From positions 102,001 to 166,000 of the forward strand of contig NZ_JAHUZE010000004.1 of assembly GCF_019218265.1 (NCBI RefSeq): 64,000 bases of DNA, read 5' to 3'. Of the stretch, positions 16,258-25,083 are shown piece after piece (the first letter of the stretch is position 1; each line of letters opens with the position of its first letter). A model generated the notes under the pieces. It worked only from the letters and a program-made list of their open reading frames with translations, did no database searches and had not been told where the DNA came from. A program made the position numbers and the translations under genes. Source of the DNA: Maritimibacter dapengensis. GTDB taxonomy: Bacteria > Pseudomonadota > Alphaproteobacteria > Rhodobacterales > Rhodobacteraceae.

Positions 16258-17907
16258 TCAGGCGAACGCGCCGTGGCAGAACCAGCCGGGCGAGCGCGCC
16301 GCCCCGTGGGCGAAGTAGAGCCAGAGCCGTTCGCCCCGATCCGTTACCACCACCCAGTAATCGCGCAGGCCCGTGCGCCAGTCGGGGTCGTCCAGCCACC
16401 ATTCCGGCGCGATGCGTTCCGGCCCGTGTGCGGCCCTGATCCCGTGGTCGCGCCCGCGCCAGCGGAAGCTTTCGGGCAGGCGGGGCAGGTCCGGGATCAT
16501 CACCGGCTCGGGCGGCCAGAGCCGCAGCGGGCGTTCGGCTGCGGGTGCGCGCCACTCGGTCGAGGCGGGCGCGAAGGCGGCGGCGACCACCATACCGCCT
16601 TTCTCGGGAATATGGCTGTCGGCAGGATAGAGCCGGGTCAGAGATTCGAGCCCCAGCCGCGCCCCGATCCGCCCCATGAGATCGTCTAGCGCCGCGCCGT
16701 CGCCCCGGCTTGTCACACGTGCCCCTGCCTCGGCATGGCCGGCGTGCTGTTCGGCGTGGAGCGGTTCGTGGACACTGGCGATCATCCGGATCTGGTCGAT
16801 CCCGAAATCCGCCTCGATGTCGGAGAGTTTGAGCGCGATCAGCGGACGCATCCGGTGCGGGTCGGCGGACGGGCGGGCAAGGCCGAGATCGAGCCATTGC
16901 ATGGTGCGGTCCGTGCGCGAGAATTCGACCCGAAGCCGCCGCGCACCCCGACCCGCCCGCTCCAGCCGGGTCTGAAGCTCGGGCAGGAGACGGTCGATCA
17001 CACCCATAAGGTCTTCTTCCAGCCCGATCGGGTCGGGCAGGCGCATCTTGACCGCGAAGCTCTGCGGCGGTCGGGCCGGCGAGACGGGTTCGGGTTCCAC
17101 GCCCAGTGCCTGATCCAGTCGTCGCACGGTGTTGCGCCCGAAACGTCGGGCCAGCCCTGCGCGGGGCATGCCCAGAAGATCCTCGATCCGGCGCAGGCCG
17201 ACACGGTTCAGCCCGGCCACCGCATCCGGGTCGAGCCGGAGGGCTGCGACGGGCAGGGGCGCGATGGCCTGTCGCGTGGCGCCGGATGCGGCAATGCGGG
17301 GCGGCGTGGCGGCGAGATGCACGGCGGGAGGCTGTCCGCCCCGCGTCCAGTGCCGCCGCTTGACCGCGCGGGACCGGGTGGCGCGGGCCTCCTGGTCGAT
17401 GGCGTCGCCCGACAGCCCGCCATCCGCGCCGCGATGGGCGAAGCGGGCCAGCGCCCAGGCCGCGCCCAGCGTATCCGCCAGCCCCAGCCGCACGCTCAGC
17501 CCCAGCCGCGCGCACTCCCGCTCGATCTCTTCGGCCAGCGTTTCCTCGCCCCCGAACAGATGCGCGCAGCCGGTGATGTCGAGGATCAGCCCGTCGGGGG
17601 CTTCTTCGGCCACCCAGGGCGAGAATTTCCCGGCCCACCGGCGCAGCGTGGTCAGAAACCCCGCTTCAGCCACCGGGTTCGCGGGCCGCGCGGTCAGTTC
17701 GGCGCACATGGCGCGGGCGTCCCGAAGCGGCTGACCGGGGATCAGCCCCGCCGCGCTCGCCTCGTCATTCAGCGCGGTGATGACCTGCGCCCCGTTGCGA
17801 TCCGCGACCACCACGAAAGGACCGGCAGGCAAGGCACGGTCGAGCCGCAGCAGGCGTTCGGCGGCGAGGCGGGGAAACCAGAGCGACACGTGGCGTTTGG
17901 TGGGCAT
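16258..17907 (-). CDS. imuB: ImuB: inactive Y-family polymerase subunit of the mutasome
   Basis: This 549-residue protein has a DNA-polymerase-Y fold. The N-terminus reads HVSLWFPRLAAERLLR where active DinB has the catalytic Asp motif, and the second acidic pair is replaced by LDITG, so it lacks polymerase residues as ImuB does. The family recruits the DnaE2 polymerase and the beta clamp for damage-induced mutagenesis. A perfect alphaproteobacterial LexA box lies 20-34 bases upstream. The usual partners imuA and dnaE2 are not adjacent: cytochrome c' lies upstream and the AEC transporter downstream. Confidence 0.88.
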   Translation of the reverse strand: MPTKRHVSLWFPRLAAERLLRLDRALPAGPFVVVADRNGAQVITALNDEASAAGLIPGQPLRDARAMCAELTARPANPVAEAGFLTTLRRWAGKFSPWVAEEAPDGLILDITGCAHLFGGEETLAEEIERECARLGLSVRLGLADTLGAAWALARFAHRGADGGLSGDAIDQEARATRSRAVKRRHWTRGGQPPAVHLAATPPRIAASGATRQAIAPLPVAALRLDPDAVAGLNRVGLRRIEDLLGMPRAGLARRFGRNTVRRLDQALGVEPEPVSPARPPQSFAVKMRLPDPIGLEEDLMGVIDRLLPELQTRLERAGRGARRLRVEFSRTDRTMQWLDLGLARPSADPHRMRPLIALKLSDIEADFGIDQIRMIASVHEPLHAEQHAGHAEAGARVTSRGDGAALDDLMGRIGARLGLESLTRLYPADSHIPEKGGMVVAAAFAPASTEWRAPAAERPLRLWPPEPVMIPDLPRLPESFRWRGRDHGIRAAHGPERIAPEWWLDDPDWRTGLRDYWVVVTDRGERLWLYFAHGAARSPGWFCHGAFA

Positions 17908-17926
17908 GGCGGCAGCGGGCGTGAAT

Positions 17927-17941
17927 GTTCACATTATGTTC
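17927..17941 (-). promoter_or_regulatory. LexA (SOS) box of imuB
   Basis: On the minus strand it reads GAACATAATGTGAAC, a perfect GAAC-N7-GAAC direct repeat, the LexA site established for alphaproteobacteria. It sits just before the imuB start. It overlaps CATAAT, a possible -10 element, so LexA binding would block transcription. Confidence 0.85.
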
Positions 17942-18004
17942 TTTTACCGTCCCGGCCATGAAGGAGTCGAGTCCTCCGATGGTGCTGCGGGGCAGAAACC
18001 TGCC

Positions 18005-18034
18005 GTCACACGCCACTCGCGCGGATGTTATAAT
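18005..18034 (+). promoter_or_regulatory. Candidate sigma70-type promoter of the cytochrome c' gene
   Basis: A perfect -10 hexamer TATAAT (18029-18034) is preceded at 18 bases by GTCACA, a 4/6 match to the -35 consensus. It lies 67 bases upstream of the cytochrome c' ATG in otherwise GC-rich DNA. Confidence 0.5.
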
Positions 18035-18100
18035 GATTTCACAAGATGTTCCCTAGGGTGGTCGGGAACGCAAAGCCACACCCAACAAACAGGGAAAGCC

Positions 18101-18529
18101 ATGAGAAAAACCGTTACGATTACCACCGCCGCAGTCTTTCTGGGACTGAGCGGGTTTGCCATTGCACAAGACCAAGACCCGGTGAAAGCGCGCCAGGACA
18201 CGATGAAGACCATCGGCGCGCAGATGAAGGTTCTCTCTGACATGGCCAAGGGCACGACCGCATTCGATGCGGACGCGGCCAATGCCGCGCTCGGGACGAT
18301 GACCGAAGCTGCCGAAACGATTCCCGTCGTGTTCGAGACCGAATCCATCGAGGGCGAAACCGATGCCTCGGAGGATATCTGGGCGTATTGGGAAGACTTC
18401 GTTTCAAAAGCCGAAGCGCTGCACGAAGCGGCGATGGGCGCCGAAGTGACAGACGAGGCGAGCCTGAGTGCCGCGATGCAGGGCGTAGGTGGAGCCTGTG
18501 CGGCCTGTCACAAGCCCTACAAGCTCTGA
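18101..18529 (+). CDS. Cytochrome c' (class II c-type cytochrome)
   Basis: The 142-residue protein has a signal peptide cleaved after AIA and a mature four-helix-bundle pattern. The heme site is at the C-terminal end (CAACH: Cys133, Cys136, His137), the hallmark of class II cytochromes c. Periplasmic cytochromes c' bind NO and protect against nitrosative stress in related bacteria. The RBS AGGGAAAG precedes the ATG. A strong terminator follows directly, so it is monocistronic. It diverges from imuB across a 193-base region. Confidence 0.92.
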   Translation: MRKTVTITTAAVFLGLSGFAIAQDQDPVKARQDTMKTIGAQMKVLSDMAKGTTAFDADAANAALGTMTEAAETIPVVFETESIEGETDASEDIWAYWEDFVSKAEALHEAAMGAEVTDEASLSAAMQGVGGACAACHKPYKL

Positions 18530-18552
18530 GCGGAGAATACCGACGCTACAGG

Positions 18553-18581
18553 CCCCCGCCGTTTGGCGGGGGTTTTCGTTT
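18553..18581 (+). terminator. Intrinsic terminator after cytochrome c' gene
   Basis: An 8-bp stem CCCCCGCC/GGCGGGGG with loop GTTT is followed by TTTTCGTTT. It also lies at the end of the convergent LysE gene and may act for both. Confidence 0.88.
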
Positions 18582-19177
18582 CAGGGCAAAAGCATCCAGA
18601 TCGCCACACCGGCAAGCGCAAGCCCGAGTACGACGTTCAGAACAGCCGCTTGCCGATCGTTGCGAAACACTGCGGCGAGCCGGTCGCCTATCAACGTCCA
18701 GATCACGAAGGCCGTGCAGTTGTTCAGGGTGAACACAGTGGAAATGAAAAGAACTGCGGCAAGGTTGCCGGAAAAGTTCGGGCCGAGGAACTGGCTGAAC
18801 ATCAACGCGATGATGGCATAGGCCTTGGGGTTCAGAAGCAAGAGCACGACGCCGTCTCGAAACCCGGCAGGTTGCGCCGCGCTCCCGTCTTCGATCGCGC
18901 CCGACCGGATCAGCTTTGCCGCGAGCCAGAGCACATAGGCCGCCCCGGCCATCCGGATGAAGGCGAACACGCCCGGAACGTTTTCGACGAGGGCGAGGAA
19001 GCCCAGCCCGATCGCGATGGTCACGAGCCATGTCGCCGCATGGTAGCCGACGTTCGCGGGCAGGGTCGCCCGAAACCCGAACCGCGCACCGTTGGCGGCG
19101 AAGAACAGATTGCCGGGACCAGGGCTGTACGCGAGCGGCGCGAGGAAGACGATGAGAGCGATGAACGTTTCGAGCAT
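18581..19177 (-). CDS. LysE/RhtB family amino-acid exporter
   Basis: The 198-residue protein has about six membrane helices. The family motif APLAYSPGPGNLFFAANGARFGFRATLP is near the N-terminus and LLLNPKAYAIIALMFSQFL in the middle, both typical of LysE/RhtB exporters of amino acids or homoserine lactones. Substrate is unknown. The ATG at 19177 (MLETFIAL) fits the family and has AAAGG upstream; an in-frame start 12 codons earlier has no support. Confidence 0.9.
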   Translation of the reverse strand: MLETFIALIVFLAPLAYSPGPGNLFFAANGARFGFRATLPANVGYHAATWLVTIAIGLGFLALVENVPGVFAFIRMAGAAYVLWLAAKLIRSGAIEDGSAAQPAGFRDGVVLLLLNPKAYAIIALMFSQFLGPNFSGNLAAVLFISTVFTLNNCTAFVIWTLIGDRLAAVFRNDRQAAVLNVVLGLALAGVAIWMLLP

Positions 19178-19253
19178 GAGGCGACCTTTGGTGGCCGCCA
19201 TCATCGTCGGCAAATGCCCAGTCTATCGACCCGAAACCTGCGCATTCGCGCGG

Positions 19254-19523
19254 TCAGCCGCACCAGATCCGGGTGATCACTTCGTTCTCGTCCAAATCCA
19301 CATTGAGCCGATCCGGGCGATAATCCTTCGTCACGGCATCGCCGGGACGGATGATCCGAAGCATCCGCCAATCGAAGGCGGTATGAGCGTATTTCTGACC
19401 GACGAAATCCTGAAAAGCCGGGGCGGGACAGACGCCGAGCTCTCCGGTCGGGTCATGGCGCACTACGGGGCCGGACGAGCACGCGGCGAGCAAGGCGAAG
19501 GCGGTGAGCGATAGTCGTTTCAT
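19254..19523 (-). CDS. I78-family peptidase inhibitor lipoprotein (second of tandem pair)
   Basis: The 89-residue protein has a lipoprotein signal (lipobox LAAC near residue 14) and ends DYRPDRLNVDLDENEVITRIWCG, the conserved C-terminal segment of the I78 serine-protease inhibitor family. Two mature cysteines (in CPAP and the final WCG) probably form a disulfide. The ATG overlaps the stop of the upstream paralogue (ATGA), so the two are translationally coupled. Likely anchored on the periplasmic face of a membrane, inhibiting stray proteases; target unknown. Confidence 0.83.
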   Translation of the reverse strand: MKRLSLTAFALLAACSSGPVVRHDPTGELGVCPAPAFQDFVGQKYAHTAFDWRMLRIIRPGDAVTKDYRPDRLNVDLDENEVITRIWCG

Positions 19524-19804
19524 CCGCAATAGACCCGCACGACTTCACCGGCCGCGTCAAGCTCGACGTTGATCCGGTCGCTCCGGTAATCCATCGTGAG
19601 CACATCACCGGGTCCGAAAATGCGTGCCTTTTGACCCGGCTCAATTCCAGCTTCCGCAACCGCAGCTTCGTCCCGACCAACGAGGCTCTGGTATTGCGAG
19701 GCGTTGCAGGCGTCGGGATCGGGTCCGCTCGCGGTCACATCGTCGTCCTCCTTGCAGGCAGCGAGAGGGAGCGCGAGGGCACAGGCGAGGATCAATCGTT
19801 TCAT
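19520..19804 (-). CDS. I78-family peptidase inhibitor lipoprotein (first of tandem pair)
   Basis: The 94-residue paralogue of the next gene has lipobox LAAC, then CNASQYQSLVGRDEAAV and the I78 signature IFGPGDVLTMDYRSDRINV ending VYCG. The similarity of the two proteins in length, lipobox and C-terminal block indicates tandem duplication. The family binds subtilisin- or elastase-like proteases in the characterised fungal member. It diverges from the formaldehyde dehydrogenase gene over about 100 bases. Confidence 0.85.
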   Translation of the reverse strand: MKRLILACALALPLAACKEDDDVTASGPDPDACNASQYQSLVGRDEAAVAEAGIEPGQKARIFGPGDVLTMDYRSDRINVELDAAGEVVRVYCG

Positions 19805-19905
19805 GCGTCCTAGATAATCCCTGACGGTTTCGTCTCAAGGTTTCTGTTTGCCCCAATGCTGAAAATCGCCCAATGTTCCAGCCAATTACAAGGGAGAGAT
19901 TTGCG

Positions 19906-21036
<1,131 letters not shown>

Positions 21037-21075
21037 CGTCTTGCCTCTTGCAGGGTTCCGGGTTCCGGTGAGCCG

Positions 21076-21798
21076 ATGAGCGGTATCCTGCACGACCAGT
21101 TTCCCGACGACGCGATTGCGCACCCGCTTCCGGGCACGAGACCGCTTGCGCCCGGCGATTGGCTCCGGCGCGATGAGCGTTATGCGGAACAGATGGCGTT
21201 GCGCGACCGGCTTGTCTTGCAGCAGCGTGACAAGGTGATCGCGCAAACCGACGATGCGGTGGACGCGGTGGCGGAGCTTCTGTCGGTGGTGCTGGAGGAC
21301 CTGGGTGTGCGTGGGTCCGACTACCGGCGCGCGGACGGTGTCACGGTGGGGATCGACCGCGATGATCCGTTGGGGACGCTCGGTCGGTTGGCGCAGGAAG
21401 ATTTCATCGTCATGTTGCGCGGTGAAAACGAGCATTGGCTGGCCGCCGGGGTGCTGTGCTTTCCGTCGCTCTGGACCCTGACGCAGAAAATCGGCCGCCC
21501 CCTGACCGCAATTCACACGCCGGTCCCGGAGTATGACACGGCGCTTGCCACCCGTGTGCAGCGTCTTTTCGACCTCGTGCGGGTGGAGCAGCCTCTGGTT
21601 CGGTGGAACCATCTGCCTTACGAGACGGACCGCCTGCACAATCCGGCGCTCGAGTCGACCTCGCCCGAGGACTACCACGCGTCGGGCCCCCGGCCTTTTC
21701 TCCGTAAGGAACGGCAGGTCATCAAGCGCCTTCCCGAAACCGGCGCGGTCGTCTTTTCCATCCACACATGGCTGGTGCGCGCGCAGGATGCGGGTTAG
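21076..21798 (+). CDS. Heme-dependent oxidative N-demethylase-like protein (DUF3445)
   Basis: The 240-residue protein resembles the DUF3445 family: RPLAPGDWLRRDERYAEQMALRDRL near the N-terminus, FPSLWTL.QKIGRPL..IH.PVP centrally, and HLPYETDRLHNP followed by LRKERQ..KRLPETGAVVFSIHTW at the end. Characterised members are the heme subunit of a dimethylamine N-demethylase that releases formaldehyde. Position 39 bases after GSH-FDH fits demethylation coupled to formaldehyde oxidation (inference). The substrate here is not known. Confidence 0.8.
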   Translation: MSGILHDQFPDDAIAHPLPGTRPLAPGDWLRRDERYAEQMALRDRLVLQQRDKVIAQTDDAVDAVAELLSVVLEDLGVRGSDYRRADGVTVGIDRDDPLGTLGRLAQEDFIVMLRGENEHWLAAGVLCFPSLWTLTQKIGRPLTAIHTPVPEYDTALATRVQRLFDLVRVEQPLVRWNHLPYETDRLHNPALESTSPEDYHASGPRPFLRKERQVIKRLPETGAVVFSIHTWLVRAQDAG

Positions 21799-21806
21799 GC
21801 AGGGTC

Positions 21807-22508
21807 ATGGCAAATGACACCCCCCTTCTCGCCGTCCTGATCGACGCCGACAACGTGCCCGCCCGGTTCGCCGAAGCGATTCTCAAGGAAATCACCGCCT
21901 ATGGTGAACCCGCGCTGCGCCGGGTCTATGGCGACTGGTCGTCACAACGGCTTGCCCCGTGGAAAGGCAAGGTGCAGGAGCTGGGCCTTGTCGCCCATCA
22001 GGAAAGCGCCAACACCAAGGGCAAGAATGCAAGCGACATCGGGCTGGTGATCGACGCGATGGACCTTCTTCACACGGGGCGCTTCGATGGCTTCGTTCTG
22101 GTCAGCTCCGACAGCGATTTCACCTCGCTCGCAAACCGTATTCGCGAGCAGGGGATGACGGTGATCGGGATCGGTGAGGGCAAGACGCCGGAAAGCCTGC
22201 GCAATGTCTGTTCGCGGTTCGTGATGATCGAGAATATCGTCGAAGAACCCGCCCAGAAGGGTGAGACGAAGAAGGGCAAGCGATCGGTGTCGGACGCGAT
22301 CCCCCTTATTTTCAACGCGATGGAGAAGATCGACCAGGATGGTGAGTGGTTCCAGCTTGGCCAGATCGGTCAAACCATTCAAGCCGACAATCGCGATTTT
22401 GACACTCGGACCTACGGGCGGGCGAAACTGTCCGACCTGATCCGCGACACGAAACGGTTCGAGACCAAGCGCGAAGGCAACCATATCGTGATCCGCAGAC
22501 TCGACTGA
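21807..22508 (+). CDS. NYN-domain (PIN-like) protein with C-terminal OST-HTH/LOTUS domain
   Basis: The 233-residue protein has an N-terminal NYN nuclease-like domain with conserved acidic residues (VLIDADNVP, ASDIGLVIDAMDLL, VSSDSDFTSL). After a Lys-rich linker at about 150-160 comes a LOTUS/OST-HTH RNA-binding type fold (LIFNAMEKIDQDGEWFQLGQIGQ, ending FETKREGNHIVIRRLD). This LabA-like architecture suggests RNA cleavage or binding; its target is not known. It starts 8 bases after the DUF3445 stop, so it is probably cotranscribed. Confidence 0.85.
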   Translation: MANDTPLLAVLIDADNVPARFAEAILKEITAYGEPALRRVYGDWSSQRLAPWKGKVQELGLVAHQESANTKGKNASDIGLVIDAMDLLHTGRFDGFVLVSSDSDFTSLANRIREQGMTVIGIGEGKTPESLRNVCSRFVMIENIVEEPAQKGETKKGKRSVSDAIPLIFNAMEKIDQDGEWFQLGQIGQTIQADNRDFDTRTYGRAKLSDLIRDTKRFETKREGNHIVIRRLD

Positions 22509-22551
22509 GGGCGATCCGCCGCATTGCCACGGCCACCAGTATCGGGCTAAA

Positions 22552-22574
22552 TAGTTTAGAATTGTTCCAAACTA
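22552..22574 (+). promoter_or_regulatory. Irr-type iron control element upstream of mbfA
   Basis: Arms TAGTTTAGAA and TTCCAAACTA around a TTG centre form an inverted repeat with one mismatch. It matches the TTTAGAA...TTC.AAA pattern of Irr (ICE) boxes in alphaproteobacteria. It ends 9 bases before the mbfA ATG, where Irr would repress under low iron, as described for mbfA in Bradyrhizobium and Agrobacterium. Confidence 0.78.
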
Positions 22575-22583
22575 TGGGTCATC

Positions 22584-23564
22584 ATGTCACTCGGTATCCT
22601 TCAGTCGCGCCGCCGGTTTTCGGATTTATCCGAACAGGAAGTGCTGGCGCTCGCAATTTCGAACGAAGAAGAAGACGCGCGGATCTACCGCTACTACGCG
22701 GAGTCGCTGCGATCGGACTATCCTTCCTCGGCCAAGGTCTTCGATGGGATGGCCGAGGAGGAGGACGAGCATCGTCAATGGCTGATCGAAGAGCATAAAC
22801 GGCGCTTCGGGGATGCGATTCCGCCAATCCGGCGCAGCCATGTCGCGGGGTATTTTGCGCGCAACCCGGCCTGGATCGTGGAGAATTTCGGGCTTGAGCG
22901 GATGCGAGCCGAAGCCAGCGAAATGGAGCGGCAGGCCGAGACGTTCTACCGCAAGGCCGCCGACCGCAGCACCGATGCGGGCACCCGGAAGCTGCTAGGC
23001 GATCTCGCGGCCGCGGAAGCCGGTCACACGCAGACGGCGGGTGATCTGGAGGCTGAGCATCTTGGCGGTGAGGCGCGTGAGGAAGAGGATCGGGAAGCCA
23101 AGCGGCAATTCGTGCTGACCTGGGTGCAGCCCGGTCTGGCGGGGCTTATGGACGGTTCCGTTTCGACGCTGGCACCCGTCTTCGCCACGGCCTTCGCCAC
23201 GCGCGACCCGGCGACGACGCTGACCGTCGGCCTTGCCGCTGCCGTCGGGGCCGGCATTTCGATGGGCTTCACGGAAGCTGCCACCGACGACGGGGAATTG
23301 TCCGGGCGGGGCAGCCCGGTCAAGCGGGGCCTTTCGTCGGGGGTCATGACCACTCTTGGGGGCCTCGGACACGCGCTCCCGTATCTCCTGGGCGACTTCT
23401 GGAACGCCACGATCCTCGCGATCATCATCGTCGTGGTGGAATTGTTCGCAATCGTCTGGATTCAGAACCGCTACATGGAAACGCCCTTCATGCGGGCGAC
23501 GCTTCAGGTCGTCGTGGGCGGGGCGCTCGTCTTCGCGGCCGGGGTTCTTATTGGGGGCGGCTGA
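22584..23564 (+). CDS. mbfA: MbfA: membrane-bound ferritin-like iron exporter (erythrin-VIT1 fusion)
   Basis: The 326-residue protein has an N-terminal ferritin-like/rubrerythrin di-iron domain (about 1-160, helices with EEEDARIYRYY, EEEDEH and AEAGHT motifs). It is joined to a C-terminal VIT1-type membrane domain with about five helices (LAGLMDGSVSTLAPVFATAFA, GISMGFTEA). MbfA exports iron and protects from iron and H2O2 stress in rhizobia. The Irr-type box next to the start supports iron regulation. The OmpA gene converges on it from the other strand, leaving 2 bases between stops. Confidence 0.93.
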   Translation: MSLGILQSRRRFSDLSEQEVLALAISNEEEDARIYRYYAESLRSDYPSSAKVFDGMAEEEDEHRQWLIEEHKRRFGDAIPPIRRSHVAGYFARNPAWIVENFGLERMRAEASEMERQAETFYRKAADRSTDAGTRKLLGDLAAAEAGHTQTAGDLEAEHLGGEAREEEDREAKRQFVLTWVQPGLAGLMDGSVSTLAPVFATAFATRDPATTLTVGLAAAVGAGISMGFTEAATDDGELSGRGSPVKRGLSSGVMTTLGGLGHALPYLLGDFWNATILAIIIVVVELFAIVWIQNRYMETPFMRATLQVVVGGALVFAAGVLIGGG

Positions 23565-23566
23565 CG

Positions 23567-24514
23567 TTACTCGGTCGAAATCAGGATCGCCTCGACGCGG
23601 CGATTTCGTGTCCGCCCGTCGTCCGTCTGGTTCGACGCGATTGGCGCCAGATACCCGATTCCCTTCGCCTCGAGCCGGTCCGCGGCAACACCATATCGGG
23701 ACACGAGACGTTCCATCACACTGATCGCGCGTTGCTCGGATATGGCGATATTCGCGGCGAGCGATCCCTCTGCATCGGTATGGCCGACAAGCGCAACGCG
23801 AGCGGATGGGTGCGCATCGAGATAGGTCGCTATCGCGGCGAGGCTGTCGTATTGCCCGTCACCGAGCGAAGCAGAGCCAGTCTCGAAGCTCAGGTCGGTC
23901 ATGATGTACCGCCCGATCGTTTCCATCGCTTCGCCCAGTGAGCCTGTCGCTTCATCCGGCATCGCGGTCGGATCGGTCTTTGTCGAGGTCACGACTTCGG
24001 GCTGTGCTGCATCCGCAGGGGCGACGGAAATCACCTGCACATATGCCGAACTCGCGGACCGGCTGACGAAAATGGACGCATATTGTCCGGTGTCGCCGGG
24101 GATGCGCGCCGACAGGAACTGAAAATCCCCGAGGTCCACATGCATGTCCGGTTCGCCGATCACGTCGGTTCCGAAGCGAAAATCATACCCCCCGCAACTT
24201 GACGCGTCGCATTCGAACAGAACCTCGTATCCGTCATCGACGAGTTGCTGCCGCAGGGTGATCATGACCTGAAAGCTCGAAAGCCCGGTGCCGCCGATGC
24301 GCCATGCCCGACGCGTCACCTGCCCCTCGGCGGGTAAGGTGCGCAGCTCGTCACCATCGTGTGGCCCGATCGGGAGAGCGTAGCGGGCCTCGTTCTCGGT
24401 CTCTTCGAAGGTGGGGGTAGACCCGTCTGGCAAGGCGATTTCGGCTCCCGCCGGCATGCCGAGAACGGTAGCCGCCACGGCGCACGTCAGGAATGAAGCC
24501 GCCCGCCTGTGCAC
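23567..24514 (-). CDS. OmpA-family outer-membrane/periplasmic protein
   Basis: The 315-residue protein has a signal peptide (cleavage near GMPAGA). The N-terminal half is of unknown fold with a CDASSCGGYDFRFG segment. The C-terminal OmpA peptidoglycan-binding domain (about 200-315) contains LVGHTDAEGS and the NRRVEAI motif. The start is GTG at 24514, one base after the stop of the AhpD-like gene, so it is the last gene of a four-gene operon with cinA. It likely tethers the outer membrane to peptidoglycan. Confidence 0.85.
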   Translation of the reverse strand: MHRRAASFLTCAVAATVLGMPAGAEIALPDGSTPTFEETENEARYALPIGPHDGDELRTLPAEGQVTRRAWRIGGTGLSSFQVMITLRQQLVDDGYEVLFECDASSCGGYDFRFGTDVIGEPDMHVDLGDFQFLSARIPGDTGQYASIFVSRSASSAYVQVISVAPADAAQPEVVTSTKTDPTAMPDEATGSLGEAMETIGRYIMTDLSFETGSASLGDGQYDSLAAIATYLDAHPSARVALVGHTDAEGSLAANIAISEQRAISVMERLVSRYGVAADRLEAKGIGYLAPIASNQTDDGRTRNRRVEAILISTE

Positions 24515-24515
24515 C

Positions 24516-25082
24516 TTAGCGGGCCTGCCCGTGGTATTCGTCGTTCGGTTGCATATCGGTCGCCGCCGCGACCCGGTTGGACATGTTGTAAAAGCCCGCG
24601 ACCGAGGCGATGTCGAAGATATCCCGGTCGGAAAACCCCGCGTCGCGTAGGGCCGCCCGATCCGCCTCTTCGATCTTGGCCGGCGCTTCCGTCAGTTTTT
24701 CGGCAAACGTGAGCATGGCATGCTGCCGCGCGTCGAGCCCGGCGGCGCGGAAATTCATCACCATTGCTTCGCCCAGCTTCGGATCGCCCGACAATTGCCG
24801 GACGGCTGCTCCATGCGCGACGAGGCAATACCAGCACTTGTTCACCGACGAGACGACGACCGCGATCATTTCGCGTTCGAGTTTGCTCAGCCCGCTGTCA
24901 CCCAGCATGAGGTCGTTATACATGGCCGTGAACGCGTTGAGTTTGTCGATGTCGAACGCGTAGGACCGCAACACGTTGGGGACCATCCCCAGTTTTTCCT
25001 GGCAGATATCGAAGTATTTTTGCGTGCTCTCCGGCAGCGGCTCCACCTGCGGCAGGTCGAGTGCCATGATGTTCTTGGGCAT
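24516..25082 (-). CDS. Peroxidase-related AhpD-like protein (carboxymuconolactone decarboxylase family)
   Basis: The 188-residue protein is an all-helical CMD/AhpD-type with the redox motif KCWYCLVAH (CxxC plus His) near residue 80, preceded by the conserved EREMIAVVVSSVN. This subgroup (uncharacterised peroxidase-related enzyme) is cytoplasmic and thought to reduce peroxides. The ATG at 25082 is preferred (MPKNIMALDLP); it sits one base after the GNAT stop, so it is coupled to that gene. Confidence 0.87.
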   Translation of the reverse strand: MPKNIMALDLPQVEPLPESTQKYFDICQEKLGMVPNVLRSYAFDIDKLNAFTAMYNDLMLGDSGLSKLEREMIAVVVSSVNKCWYCLVAHGAAVRQLSGDPKLGEAMVMNFRAAGLDARQHAMLTFAEKLTEAPAKIEEADRAALRDAGFSDRDIFDIASVAGFYNMSNRVAAATDMQPNDEYHGQAR

Positions 25083-25083
25083 G

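Noticed and set aside
17908-18100. A remnant of imuA upstream of imuB
   Set aside because: The divergent region has no frame resembling ImuA; the LexA box directly precedes imuB.
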